In this document: positions 32,001-43,088 of the stretch, piece after piece
Layout of the letters: the number at the start of each line of letters is the position of its first letter
Position numbering within the stretch: the stretch's first letter is position 1
Assembly: GCF_000219625.1 (NCBI RefSeq)
Contig: NC_018213.1
Span: forward strand, 1,172,055 to 1,236,054
Direction: 5' to 3'
Source of the DNA: Zymoseptoria tritici IPO323
Lineage: Eukaryota > Ascomycota > Dothideomycetes > Mycosphaerellales > Mycosphaerellaceae
Length of the DNA stretch: 64,000 nt
The notes under the pieces: model-generated
What the model saw: only the letters and a program-made list of their open reading frames with translations
The model's database searches: none
What the model was told of the DNA's origin: nothing
Translations under genes and position numbers: made by a program

Positions 32001-33318
32001 TATTGCAGACCTGAAAACTAATCGACTCGACGGCTCTAACGTTCCCTCGTCGGATATCCTCGCCGCAATCTGCGTAGGAGTCGCTCGCTCGAATACGCTG
32101 TTTATGTCTAACAAGCTTAATGCCGAGCAGCGCGAGGAGTACATAAACGATATCATTCCTATGCGTAAGGTGTTCTAGGACATGCTTAAGGCTGGTGCAG
32201 TCGCTTCCTCGAAGAACCTACGCGCAACACTAGCACTAGCTGCGTCTGCGAGGAACACACCGGCTCCTTTACCGGCTCTAGAGTTACAGGCAAACTCTCT
32301 AGCAGGCTCTTAGGCATCTTAGGCTCTTGCCTAGCAGTCGAGGAATACTAAAGGCTCTACCGAGTTGCGCCGCAAGATCTAGTTGCCGAATGTCTACGTC
32401 GGCAAGCACTATATCGATATAGCTCGAGAATACGGAACTGCCTCCTAGTGCAACGTATTCGTCGGCGAAGCGAAGCACAAGGATTACAAGAGCTTTATCC
32501 TCTATACTAACTATAATAACGCAGAGCGTAACCTCCTTCTGCGACAGGCTCTTAAGATAACGCTGCGACTAATTCTCTCTAATAGCTTCCCCGAGATGCC
32601 GGCGCTTACCTAGCAGATGCAGCGTCTTTACTAAAAGAATCTACGCTTGTTCGACAAGGTTCTCCCTCGGTTAGAGCAGCTGCGCAAAGATGAGCTCTAC
32701 CGGATTAACGGTAAGATAGTTACTACTAATCTCTCCGACTTTACTAACGTTAAGACCGGCTAGCAGATTGCCGACTACTAGGCCAAAGAGTTTATAGATC
32801 TTCCGATTAAGTATAACGACATAAAGCTAGAGTTCCGCAAAGCTCTGCAGACAGCCTATACTATCTACTACAAGAAGTCAAACACGCTTCAGCCTAGTTA
32901 GCAGCTCTACTAGCACAAACGCTTCGCATTTAACGACTCGATTTCGCAGCAGCGCATAGTGCTCCGCCGCGGAGACTTCGCCTAGGGTAGTAGCCGCAAC
33001 GAGACGATCATGCGGGTTAATTATATCGCTACCTATTAGTCGATTTAAGGCTAACCGGCACGCCTGTTCGTGCTAGCTACCCTAGTCTACAATACCGGCA
33101 TGCAGGATCCGATTACTAAGCTCGATATCTACAAGCTGGGCGACAAGCAGGAGACCCTCGGATTGCTAGCACTCAGCGGCAACAAGGTGTATATAGTGCC
33201 GTTCTCGCACGATGCTAGCAAGGGTACGACCTACATAGCTACCTCTAAGCGATCCGGCGTCGAGCTGAAGGCTGGTAACTAGCTGCTGCATATAGTATAG
33301 AGCGTGCAGTTTTTGTAA
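29019..33318 (+). pseudogene. RIP-inactivated transposase-like gene of element 2
   Basis: Starts at ATG 29019 with a basic, low-complexity N-terminus (MPPSRARQPAGRLAFIRGRA). One intron at about 29371..29435 (GTAAGT, ACTAAC, CTGCAG) follows. From there a single frame runs nearly 3.9 kb to TAA, interrupted by about 45 stops by my hand count and no obvious indel. Nearly all fit former Gln or Trp codons. Landmarks are INFDDGFGLYRNNYRSLIGI, LGPHRSNMPNVVDVIGPALR, GDMP-stop-stop-QENSG followed by CRFCF (a CxxC), and a long C-terminal region. I know GDMPQQQENSG...CRxC as a hallmark of large fungal transposase-like proteins; CMC/KDZ-type placement is an inference. Catalytic residues were not assigned. 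Confidence 0.65.
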
Positions 33319-34189
33319 AGCCTCCGTCTTTGCAACGGAAGTATGCTTTACTGCTTGGTACGCGACTACTCCTCCTTCCAGCCGGACAGAGCTAATAGTT
33401 AAAACGCAGAAGGCTACCGCGCTCGCTTAATGCCGTGTAAGTTCTAAGCTCCGCGCCCTTTTTACAGAATACATCGACTAACTTCTCGCAGTTTACTTCG
33501 TGTTCGATTCGATAGCAACGCTATAAGTCCTGCTATCTCTTTGCAACTAAACCTCTATAGCTAATAACCTCTAAGGTTTCCTTCTCTTCCTGTTCGATGC
33601 TAGTTTAATTTGGTAAGTCCGCCTCGCTTTGCAACAGAACTCGACGCTGCCTTTGCAATAGAAATCCGAACTAACAAAAGCGCAGTTTTCCTTTTGCCGT
33701 CAGTATTCCACACGCGCGCGCACGCTCTAGTATGTTTAAGTACTAACCTTTTTAACCCGCAAGCGCTAACACTAGCACAGATTTTATATTTACTGCAGAG
33801 TAAGAACGCCTTTTATTTAATTTAGTATGTGCTACACGAGCTTTGCAACTAAACGCCTTACTAACAGATCTGCGACATTTATAGGTATCGGCTCGCAAGC
33901 TCTACAGCACAGAATTACTATCGACAGTCCCTTGCACTTGCAGGTACGACGCAACTAGACGAGGTTAAGGAAGAGCTCGCTAATATGTCTACTAGTATTC
34001 CATAATACGCTAATGCTTCCTTACGAGATCCCTAGCGACCTTTAAGCTATGTAGTATGTCCTTCTCTACTGTGCTATCTGCGATTCCGCTAACTATGCTC
34101 TAGATTTTTGCCCTTGCCCTTTACTAGCACGACCTTTACTAGCACGACCTCTTTACACCTTGCTCTTGCATCCGGATCCTTTACTGCTC

Positions 34190-34240
34190 GACACTAGCTC
34201 TCGACACTAGCTCTCGACACTAGCTCTCGACACCAGCTTT
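34190..34240 (+). repeat. Short tandem repeat CTCGACACTAG
   Basis: Four copies of CTCGACACTAGCT in a row, the last with CACCAG. The C/T difference fits RIP. Confidence 0.7.
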
Positions 34241-34374
34241 CCATCTCGACTCCGGCTTGGCTTTATGGTAGAAGGTAAAAGGATAGTCGGTAGAAGGATG
34301 GTCGCTAGAAGGGTGGACGCTGGAAGGGTAGAGGGTGGAGGGTGGAAGGGTGGAGGGTGGACAGCAATGGAATC

Positions 34375-34470
34375 CTGAGCAACCGTGAGATCCTAAGCAA
34401 CTGTGAGATCTAGTGCAGCCGTAAGATCTAGTGCAGCCGTGATATCTAATGCAGCCGTAAGATCCAGTTT
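34375..34470 (+). repeat. Minisatellite, about 20 bp unit
   Basis: Five copies of a unit close to GAGATCCTAAGCAACTGT / AAGATCTAGTGCAGCCGT. Confidence 0.7.
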
Positions 34471-34479
34471 AGCTACAAT

Positions 34480-34620
34480 GTAGAGTTAGCAGATAACGCT
34501 GTCTAGCAGTGAAAATCATTTAACAGCTAACGCTGTCTAGCAGCGAAAATCATTTAACAGCTAACGCTATCTAGCAGTAAAAATCATTTAATAGCTAACG
34601 CTGTCTAGCAGTAAGAAACA
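34480..34620 (+). repeat. Minisatellite, about 38 bp unit, four copies
   Basis: The unit contains AACGCTGTCTAGCAGTGAAA followed by ATCATTTAACAGCT. Four copies precede three consecutive ATTTAGTTGCAAAG words. Confidence 0.8.
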
Positions 34621-35116
34621 TTTAGTTGCAAAGTGCATTTAGTTGCAAAGTGCGTTTAGTTGCAAAGAAGCGGCTAACGTTAGCCAGCTGCTAACGCGAA
34701 AGTTCTGCTAAATACGAGATTTGCTGCTAAATACGAGTTTTCGGCTAAGTCCGCTCTGCGGCTAGCACTACTTTGCAACTGAATACACTCTGCGGAAATA
34801 TCTAACCAGCAGCTCGTTTTCAAAGGCTGAAAGAAGTTAGCTATAGGGATTTAGTAGTGGAAAATCTCAGCCGCTTACTAGCCGCAGACCAGCAGTGGAA
34901 AACGACCCCAGACCCTCGCTAAGGTACCTTAGCCGGGATCCACTTCACTTTCACTCTCGTGCTTCGGTATCGGCTTCGGCTTCGTATGACCAGCAATAGC
35001 ACACGGCACACAATCGACTTGGAGCCATTGATCAACATCCCTCACCTCGTTCTTCAACCAGTCCCTGTGATTGCAGCATTGATGGAGCCAGAACTCTTCT
35101 CAAGCGCAAGTTCAAC

Positions 35117-36313
35117 ATGTCCGCCGACTTCTGGGCCGGCTACGTTGTGAGTTCACATTGTATCAGACCAAAACCTCCAGCACACCATCCCGCTAAATCA
35201 TTCCACAAAAGTCCGGAGCCATTGGAATCCTAGTCGGTAATCCTCTCGACATCCTCAAGACCAAGATCCAAGCCGGTCCAAGTCAAGCCGCAGCTTCTGC
35301 TCCTACTTCGACTCCGACCTCCACAACCTCCACCCATCGACGTTGGACCTCCCTAGCCCGCGGCGCCGCGGCCCCGATCCTCGGCTACGGCGCCCTCAAC
35401 GCCCTCCTCTTCGTAACCTACAATCGTAGCCTGGCCCTCTTGTCCCCGTCAGACCCTTCTCCCGGCATCTCTCCGACGTACCCTCCCGCGTGGTCAATCT
35501 TCACCGCCGGCGCCCTCGGCGGCCTCGCAACCTTCTTCGTCTCCGCACCCACCGAACTCGTCAAATGCCGCGCACAAGTCTACAACCCTCCGCGGTCGTC
35601 GGTGAGTGTCGTCAAGGAATTGTGGAAAGCGGGAGGGGTGAGGGGGCTGTATCTGGGTGGTGGGATTACGAGTCTGAGGGACGCGGTGGGGTATGGGTTT
35701 TAGTACGTCTTTCTTGCATTTCTTTCCTTTTCCTGTCGATGTTCTAGATGTGGCTTCATGGCTGAGACGTTGATGTTGTAGTTTCTGGAGCTACGAACTC
35801 AGCAAACGGCATCTCTCCAATGAAGACGACAGTCCGAACCAGCAGGCGATGAAAGTTCTCCTCTGTGGCGGTCTGGCGGGAGTCGTGACGTGGGCGTCGA
35901 TTTTTCCGATGGGTATGTAGAAGATCTGTTGTGTCTCGTTTCATCGTCGTTGTACTGATCCATGCCCGCAAGATGTGATCAAGACGAGAGTGCAGACCTG
36001 GGATCTCGTCGGTAAGACGCCGATGTCAGCTGCAAGTCAGCCGCTATTAGGCGACCAGTCTTCCTCGTCGAAGAAAGTCGGCATCATAAGCGACAGATCA
36101 AGCACATACTCCATCGCAAAAGCAGCGTACCAAACCGAAGGCGCGGCCGTATTCTTCCGCGGGTTAGGAATCTGCAGCGTGCGGGCCTTCATTGTGAATG
36201 CCGTTCAGTGGGCGGTCAGTACCAACTCCAACCGCTCTTTCAGCAGTACCGCAATGACTAAATGAAAACGACAACAGGGGTACGAATGGATGATGAAAGC
36301 GCTAGCTCCTTGA
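35117..36313 (+). CDS. Mitochondrial carrier family (SLC25) transporter
   Basis: Five exons: 35117..35146, 35212..35702, 35782..35912, 35973..36214, 36278..36313; 309 residues, normal for the family. It is threefold repeated with the PxDxxK signature in each repeat: NPLDILKTKIQ, APTELVKCRAQVY and FPMDVIKTRVQ. Glycine-rich helices lie between (GALGGLATFF, CGGLAGVVTW). TELVKCR in repeat two is usual in the carnitine/ornithine group, so that group is the best guess; the substrate is not certain. Acts in the inner mitochondrial membrane by family knowledge. It lies less than 200 bases from the right edge of element 2 and is convergent with the RRM gene. No damage seen. Confidence 0.9.
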
Positions 36314-36637
36314 CATTCGCTACCTATTAGCTACCCATACATGTACAGGTCTGCAGCCTGGTATACCAAACCCATCCAGCCAGTCTTTTCTCCCGTGTGA
36401 TGTCGCCTCGCTCAAATCTGCTACTGATTCCCGAAAAGTCTCAACGACCGTCGAGTAGGGAAACCAGTCTTATCAAGCAAGCAATTTTCTCCGCAGATGA
36501 GAGCAGCTGCCCCATCTTCCACTTCCATTGACCGCCGTATGTTACAAGCATCAGAGCACGCCCGCTCCGCATGTTCTGCCGAAGTTCGAGTGTAGAAGTG
36601 TGCGCGCCGGCGATCGTGTCGGGTCGAGATGCATACT
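36314..36637. other. Convergent gap between carrier and RRM gene
   Basis: Presumed 3' untranslated sequence of both genes. Nothing else seen. Confidence 0.5.
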
Positions 36638-39600
36638 CTACATCATCTCCTCCTGAATGTTGCCAGTCGATTCCTGGCCCTCCATCGCACCGGCATCGGG
36701 GTAGCGAGCGTAGTCGAGGCCGAGCGGACGGCCACCGTACGAGTAGCCCTGGAACTTCTCGATCGCGGTAGCGGCGTCGCCTTGGCTGCCGAATTGAACG
36801 ACACCAGCTCCGCGAGAGCGGCCGTTGGCTTCGTACTGGATTTCCGCACGGTCGACGGTGCCGATAGTTTGGAAGAGCTCGACGAGATCGTCGTTGCTGG
36901 TGCTCCAGGGCAGCTGTGAGATGTTAGCAGTGTTCCAACAAATCATTGGTGGACCTCAGAAGATACTCACGTTCTTGACGTGGATGATGGCGTTGGGCTG
37001 GCCTCCACTAGACACGTTGTCCGTGAATGGGTTGGGAGCAACGTTGGCATGCGCAGCCGGAGCACCTGGAGGTCCACCGAATCCACCGCCACCGCCACCT
37101 TGGTGACCACCATATCCACCACCGTATCCTCCGCGTCCTCCCTGGAATCCGCCTCCACCACCGTAGCCTGGTCCGCCACCATAGCCACCGCCGAAGCCTC
37201 CACGTCCACCGAATCCTGGTCCACCAAATCCGCCGCGAGGTCCACCGAAGCCTCCGCGTCCACCGAATCCACCACGTCCACCGAAGCCTGGACCAGAGTT
37301 GGCGTAGCGGTCTTCGCGAACTTCGAGCATGCGTCCCTGCCAGTCGTATCCGTTGAAGTGCTGGATAGCGTTTTGAGCATCGTCAGGAGTGTCGAAGGTG
37401 ACTACACCGGAGCCCTTGGCGGAGCCATCTGGGGCCATGTGGACATCAGCGCGGACGACGTTGCCTAAGAGAGAATGTTAGCACGAGTCGTGTCGATCTG
37501 TCTCTATCGACGAAAGCTTACCACCCTGACGGAAGAGGTCCTTGAGATCCTGCCATCCGACGGTGTACGGAATCTGTTTGCTCGTCAGTTGATTGCTCGA
37601 GTGTTCTTTGGAAGTCGTGTACGAACGTTGTTGACGAAGACCGAGCGGCCACCGCCACCCATACCGCCACCCATACCGCCACCCATACCGCCACCCTGCA
37701 TTCCCATGCCACCACCGTATCCGCCGCGAGGAGCAAAGCCGCCTCCAAATCCGCCGCGAGCTGGCTGAGCGCCGGGAAAGCGAGGCTCAGTCTCACGATC
37801 CTGTTCAAAAAGTCAGCTGAATGAAATGCAAGGAGGTATCAAAGCTGCCTACCTCGCGCACGTAGATCAAACGACCCATGAGCGGCGAATTGCTCAAGGT
37901 GTTGATAGCAGTCTGGGCCTGATCCCTAGTAGCGTACTCCACAATGCCACATCCCTGTTCCATATCCCCAGTTAACCAATATCCTCACACGACCAACCAA
38001 TGCCAGTCATCCAAACTGCGCATTATTTACCTTGCTCATTCCGTTCGGCAGCAGGAGAACATCCGCGAAAAGGACGTCCAATTGACCGTCTGTGAGGTGT
38101 CAGTCTCACTATTTTCATGTCCATTTGTGAGGTCCTTGTCCTACCCTGGCGCATGTGGTCCTTGAGATGATGCCACTTGACATCGTAGGAGAGGTTGCCA
38201 ACGTAGACACGGCGGTCCTGCTGGGAAGAGTCGGCCACGTGCTTCATCATGGTCTCTTTGGCTTGGTAGCGCTCGTGGTCGCTTCGTGGTGGTCGGTCGT
38301 AAGAAGAATGGCCGTTGGCGGGCGCTGGAGATCGGTGGCGAGTGTTGTGGCGATCTGAGTCGCGGTTGCGGTCACGAGAAGGGCTGCGGCTGCGTCCGCG
38401 GTGCTCGTCGTGATGGCGAGGAGGTGAACGAGAGCGGCGAGGCTAGAAGGAGCACATGTCAGCATATCGGCACATGATATCAAGTATTAGCATGTGTCAA
38501 GGGAAAGCCCTCTCGTGATGCCAGTCTCGCTTCATCCAGATGTCCTGAGAGCCAGTGCCGTACCTCCTTCTCGCGAGGACGACCGATCTGGAGAGACCGG
38601 CCCCTCGCCGGCTGCACCACCAATGCAACTTGCTCCATGTTCGCTGATGTGAGCAGCATCTGCAGTGATGTAGGAATGAATGTGCATCCAGCGGGCGTGC
38701 TTGGCGGAGCGGGATCGACCGCGTGTTGAATATCTCTGTCCGACGCAACTTCGACAAGAGGCAGCAAATCCGCGTTCCGGAGTGGGCTGGAGTCTCTCCT
38801 CAATGTCGAACATTCATCAATGTTCTGCAGGAGATGTGGCATGGCCGGCATCTTTGAAACGAAGCGGTTCGCGAGAAGACTCAATGATGAGCGGGCAGTG
38901 TCACTCGCGGGCAAGTCATAACGCCGCCCTTGTTGCCAAGACCTTTCCGAGCACAGTTCGGCTCCGTCGACAGGCTGATCAGGCCAGAGAAATCAACGAC
39001 GATGGCGCGCTCGATCGACTGTAATCGAGGAGCTTATTGGCATGATGAAAATTCCATCGATGCTCGCTCGAGGCGGTAGGTAATATTTTTTGAGCCTTCG
39101 AAGCCAGCCAGGAGAGGACCAGAACAAGGCGCAAACCAGTGATGGGTAAGGGGCCCAGGACCGCAAGCGAGGCAGCCCGTGGAGTGTGATTGTGGTATCA
39201 TCCGCCCTGGAAGCATCCGCAACAAGGACCACGAAGCAAGCCCTCCAAGCGGCAAAGGGAGCTGGAACGCCGCCGACTTCGCAGGAAGCAGGATCAAGGA
39301 ACAGGAGATTCAGCCTAGAGAAGAGGCATCACCCCGCTCGTTGCAGGCGTCAGCAGCAGACGAAGATCGTTCAGCCGGACAGAGTAGCGGCCAGGCAAAA
39401 AAAATAATTGCAGCAATGGAAGCTCCAGAAGCGTCCGGGCGTGGCTGGATGAGAGACGAATTCGCACTGCTCGTGCACCGCGGCAGCGATGTTTGCTGAT
39501 TGCCACGTCGGAACAAGAACCAACTTGGCAGTTCAGAGGCAGCAGCAGAATCTTGATGTAGTCTGACGCAAAGCGTCGTCGATGTGAGGGTTGCCAGCCT

Positions 39601-40652
39601 GCTCGAAGCGGCGGTGGCAGCATTGCAAGCAAGGCGTCATAGTGAGCGGGAGAGCAGTCGGAAGACGACTTGTCATGACAGGCTTCTGCATATTTGGACA
39701 GGCTACAGGACATGGTGCCATTCAATTCCGACCCGTCCTGCTCGCCATTTCCGATCCAAGCCCGAAAGAAGCAGAAAGCCATAACTGTCCAGCATGCTGG
39801 CCCTCTGACGCACGTCGACAGGAAAGCATTGAACAGCCTTGAGATAGACCCGCAAACCACCAGTGCCAACTTTGAGCCGCCGCTTCAGATCGCCGCCTTG
39901 CTTGCCGCTTTCTGACGACTGCCACATATAGTTGGTAAGTGGAAAGCTTTTCCATCCGGATAGATTGAGGACCCTTGCCATGAACATTGTATTGGCCAGG
40001 CCTTCAGATCTTGCCGGGCCCAAGGCTGCGGTGTATTGGGAGATATGCTTGCTCAGCCATTGAGTCGAAGTCGAGGTGTGATTGCAGTGGAGGTCTGAAG
40101 CAGCTCTCGAGGTCGGTGACCAGCATCGCTCCATGGCAGCATGGCGTGCAATTAGATGGCTGCCGCGCTTGAATCATCGATGATGAGAGAGCTCTTCTGA
40201 CGGATGTGCACGATCCATGGCGAATGGTAGGCGCTGTCAGATCAGCCGCGTGGCTCATCGACTTGGGTGTGCTCACAGCCATTGCTCCATTGTTCTTGCA
40301 GTCTCATCTTCCGCCGATGCCAGCTTGCTGTCCAGCTCTCTTGCTTCCTCTTCCGAGTCCATTTCTTTCCAGAGACTCCAGTCATAGTCCATCATCCTTC
40401 CAGATCCAAGGTGAGGGCGAGAAGTCTCTCATCACGAGAGAGGCTTTTTGACACATATGCAGAGGGGAGGGAGGGGAGATACGTACGGAATCTCTCGCGC
40501 GCGAGGAGCGGTAGTTGTCGTCGGCTGAGGTGGTGTGTCAGTGTTGCGTCGAGAAAGGCGGTGAGTCGAGGGAAGAAGTTCGAGGTGGGGTTGGAAAGGG
40601 TGAGGTGTTGGGGTGAGGTGCGAGTGAGCTGAGGAGCAGGATACGCACCCAT
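36638..40652 (-). CDS. Three-RRM RNA-binding protein, GBP2/HRB1-like
   Basis: Nine coding exons: 40649..40652, 40487..40524, 38145..38442, 38031..38089, 37853..37954, 37627..37800, 37522..37573, 36971..37464, 36638..36913; 498 residues with phases agreeing. The first two give MADDNYRSSRARDS, joining in frame to PRRSRSPPRHHDEHRGRSRS, an SR-type tail. RRM1 starts RRVYVGNLSYDVKWHHLKDH, RRM2 starts RSVFVNNIPYTVGWQDLKDL, and RRM3 starts IIHVKNLPWSTSNDDLVELF. RRM1-2 and RRM2-3 are linked by Gly/Arg-rich FGGRGG repeats. In yeast such proteins escort mRNA for export. The donor at exon 37627 is GTTCGT, less usual. A competing first exon (38564..38638, MEQVALVVQP...) also splices in frame. Confidence 0.85.
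38443..40486 (-). other. Exceptionally long (2.04 kb) intron of the GBP2/HRB1-like gene
   Basis: The donor GTACGT follows GATTCC at 40487 and the acceptor CTTCTAG precedes CCTCGC at 38442. Neighbouring introns in this gene are 52-124 nt. Inside, open frames such as 39315..39869 (-) have no recognisable domain. At 38564..38638 a short ATG-bearing exon with donor GTACGG could serve as an alternative start in the same phase. It could also hide regulatory RNA or an unannotated gene. Confidence 0.6.
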
Positions 40653-42197
40653 TGCGACTGTGTCTTAGCGCGAAGAACTTGCAGGTACCCTGATGGTGAG
40701 TTGAGTTAGTTACTAATGAGGGATGACAGCAGGCAGGCGGGCAGGGAGACGAGCGGTGCACGAGTGGGAAAGAGACGCCACTGGCAGGACGGCTGCTGCA
40801 GAGAGAGAGAAGGCAGAGCAACACGCGAAGCTCCGCCGAGCGACCACCTCGCCGTCTGCAGGCGATGCCGATGCCGGTGATTGCTCATCTCACTGCTGCT
40901 GCTGATGAAAGGCGTGCCAATGGCCCCAGCTTGGGAGAGGGACTGTGAGTGGTGGATCGGGATGGGGATACGTACTCGGGTACTGTGATGGACGGAGCGA
41001 TGGCTGCACGTGAACCCGTCGCTGATGAGCTGATGAGAGCTGCGATGCACGTCGGTGCGCTGACGGAAAGCTTGTCGGGTGCTGGCGCGTCCTCTGCCGT
41101 ACGCGAGGGACCAGGAAGGTTTCCGAGTCGGCTGCAGTGTTGCAGACGGGAGGGTGCTGATTGTGGGAGTGTCGGACAAACAAGGATGGACGCACTCGGA
41201 GAGAGAGAGTACGAGGTAGTGTGAGGTGTGAGTGCAGCAGCTGGTTGTGGGCGAGCGAGCAGGTTCCGTTCGCCGTGACGGGACGCTTGTGTGGATGCCG
41301 GCCGGGATCAAAATCCACCCACCTTGAAAGTCAGATCTCCGCCCCAGGTCAGGCTACCGGCATTACTGGGATTCTCACAGACACAAATGACTACACCAAC
41401 AACATGCCATTATTGATTTTGCTGCCATCTCTATCTCCCAGCGACTCGGCGAGGAGGATCCACTCGGCTCGCTCGCTGCAAGATCGGAGAGCAGGTGCGA
41501 CTTCTCGGCTTGCGAAGAGGCACGATCATGCCGTACCTCCCGACGGATGCGTGGAAGCTCTTTTCTCATTATACCACACCGGTGGGAGGAACATTATTTC
41601 ACTCAATCGTGAAGATCAGAGCTACAGTAGGCCTTGCATCGAGCACTCTGCTCTGTCGGCGTGGAGAATCAGGACAGACTCAACGACCACGCTATGCAGC
41701 AGGCCGAGCTCTCGGCGAATGACACCCAAGGTCCTTTCACGGATGTAGCAGATACACGTCGATCAAGCCTTGCATCATGACGGTATTTGGCTGACTTCGA
41801 CGATGGCCTCGAAAATGTGCGGCTGCAACGCGCGCTCGTCTTCACGACTGAGGTAGTACCTTAGTACAACTGCTTGGGTATTTCCAACGCGCTTCTGCCA
41901 TCTGCTGGAAGGCCGAACATTGCTAATCGACAGGGTGCATCTGCTGCTCCGAGCACCAGTGCCGACACTGACTGATCGATTCCACCCTTCGGACAGCTTC
42001 GAAGTCGGGAGCGAGTTCCTCCAGGCGATTCGAGACTCTTGACCTCAGCCAGCCTCAAAAACGCCACAAATCGCGATCCGCAAGCTAAGCACAATGCGAT
42101 CAGGTCAGGCCATGCCTATAATAAGTGATGGACGCGCCGCATCATGCCCGCCTCTTGCTCTCCGCTCGGTCACTCTTCACGGTACAAAATCGCTGTG
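40653..42197. other. Upstream region of two divergent genes, no gene recognised
   Basis: Contains the presumed 5' leader and promoter of the RRM gene and the promoter of the secreted-protein gene. A minus-strand frame (40706..41311) is Ser/Arg/His-rich without a domain. Leader introns are possible but not placed. Confidence 0.4.
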
Positions 42198-43088
42198 ATG
42201 CTGCTCCATAGCGCTCTTCCAGTGTCCGTCCTGGCCGCCATCGCGGGCCTTGTATTTGCCTCTCCCAACTATGGCACTGGCAACCAGATATGCACCAATG
42301 CGAAGAAATGGGACAGAGCTGCCACGCCGTACTGCTCATCGCTCTTGGGAATCCCAGTAAAGACCCAATATGCTAACGAACAACAGGTTCCTACTGTCAC
42401 CACCTGCAAGCAACCCTCGATCCCAAGCGCTTCTCCAGTCAAGCACAAACGAAATACTCCACCACAGTACAAGCCGCAATGCTTTCAACCGTACAGCGGA
42501 AAGTCTCTCACTTCTGCCTGCAAGTGCCTCTCGATCAAGACGTCGACAGCTACAATTGCGACCACAAGATACGGACAGCAGAGCACGGTGACAACTACGA
42601 AAACAGCTTCGGCCACGGTATTCGCAGTTCCGACTGGACCTCTCAATCTCTTCGCCCTTGGTACCGGCAATGACGACGAGGGTAATGTTATTGTCAACGG
42701 TCCCAATCAATACTTGCAGGCCCGACAATCTGGCAGCCAAACCATCAGACAAGCAGTCGACTTCAGCGCGCCGCAGAACGAAAGCCCTCTGATCCGCTTC
42801 GCCGATAGGACTCTCATCGGCGTCGGAGCACCCATCACCGGGCTGGTCGCAGGAATCCGAGATGATGTATCGCCTGGCACAGTCGCCGTGGTGTTCGACT
42901 CCCTGGAGGAAGACAACGTAATCGCAGCCTGCGGGATCACGTCGGCGCCAGACGGCACGTGCCCGGTGGTTTGCGGCACCAGCGGAAGGCCATTCGACAC
43001 GTATCTCGAACTCTGGTCTCTGGCCAGTGCTGAGGAGTATGTGAGTGAGCCCATTGACACTTTCGCCGTGTCGCCGTTGCTTAGCTAG
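42198..43088 (+). CDS. Secreted protein with Cys residues, function unknown
   Basis: Intronless, 296 residues from the ATG at 42198. I chose this start rather than the one 54 bases upstream because it gives a clean signal peptide: MLLHSALPVSVLAAIAGLVFA then SPNYG. The N-terminal third has six or more Cys (NQICTNAKKW, ATPYCSS, VTTCKQP, PQCFQPYSGKSLTSACKCLS). A Thr-rich linker (KTSTATIATTRYGQQSTVTT) and a C-terminal part with Cys (AACGITSAPDGTCPVVCG) follow. This layout is common in fungal secreted proteins of unnamed families. No catalytic motif. Could be wall-associated or an effector-like protein; that is speculation. Confidence 0.75.
   Translation: MLLHSALPVSVLAAIAGLVFASPNYGTGNQICTNAKKWDRAATPYCSSLLGIPVKTQYANEQQVPTVTTCKQPSIPSASPVKHKRNTPPQYKPQCFQPYSGKSLTSACKCLSIKTSTATIATTRYGQQSTVTTTKTASATVFAVPTGPLNLFALGTGNDDEGNVIVNGPNQYLQARQSGSQTIRQAVDFSAPQNESPLIRFADRTLIGVGAPITGLVAGIRDDVSPGTVAVVFDSLEEDNVIAACGITSAPDGTCPVVCGTSGRPFDTYLELWSLASAEEYVSEPIDTFAVSPLLS

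Larger units (their letters stand above)
21129..34924. mobile_element. Element 2: about 13.8-kb RIP-damaged composite DNA element with transposase-like gene and gene-like cargo
   Basis: RIP-type composition begins and ends sharply. A 9-bp direct repeat TACCTTAGC stands at 21120..21128 and 34925..34933. The inner ends share AGGGTCTG, 8 bases in from each edge, in inverted orientation (left about 21137, right about 34909..34916). A variant reading treats TACCTTAGCGA...GGGTCTG as an imperfect inverted repeat. Ends are thus likely but not certain. The right part holds a 4.3-kb transposase-like pseudogene. The left 8 kb holds several decayed multi-intron genes, an epoxide-hydrolase pseudogene, a structured island and minisatellites. 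A TTTGCAACTAAA word recurs through it. It could be one large element or a nest of several. Confidence 0.55.

Noticed and set aside
13250..34900. LTR retrotransposons making up the repeat island
   Set aside because: I saw no long direct terminal repeats, no primer-binding site and no reverse transcriptase, RNase H or protease motifs; the recognised genes are integrase-core and transposase-like.
39315..39869. Minus-strand gene inside the 2-kb intron of the RRM gene
   Set aside because: No domain, no convincing start, and it overlaps other frames of equal length on both strands.
40706..41311. Minus-strand gene of 201 codons
   Set aside because: Ser/His/Arg-rich without a domain; it lies in the presumed leader and promoter of the RRM gene.
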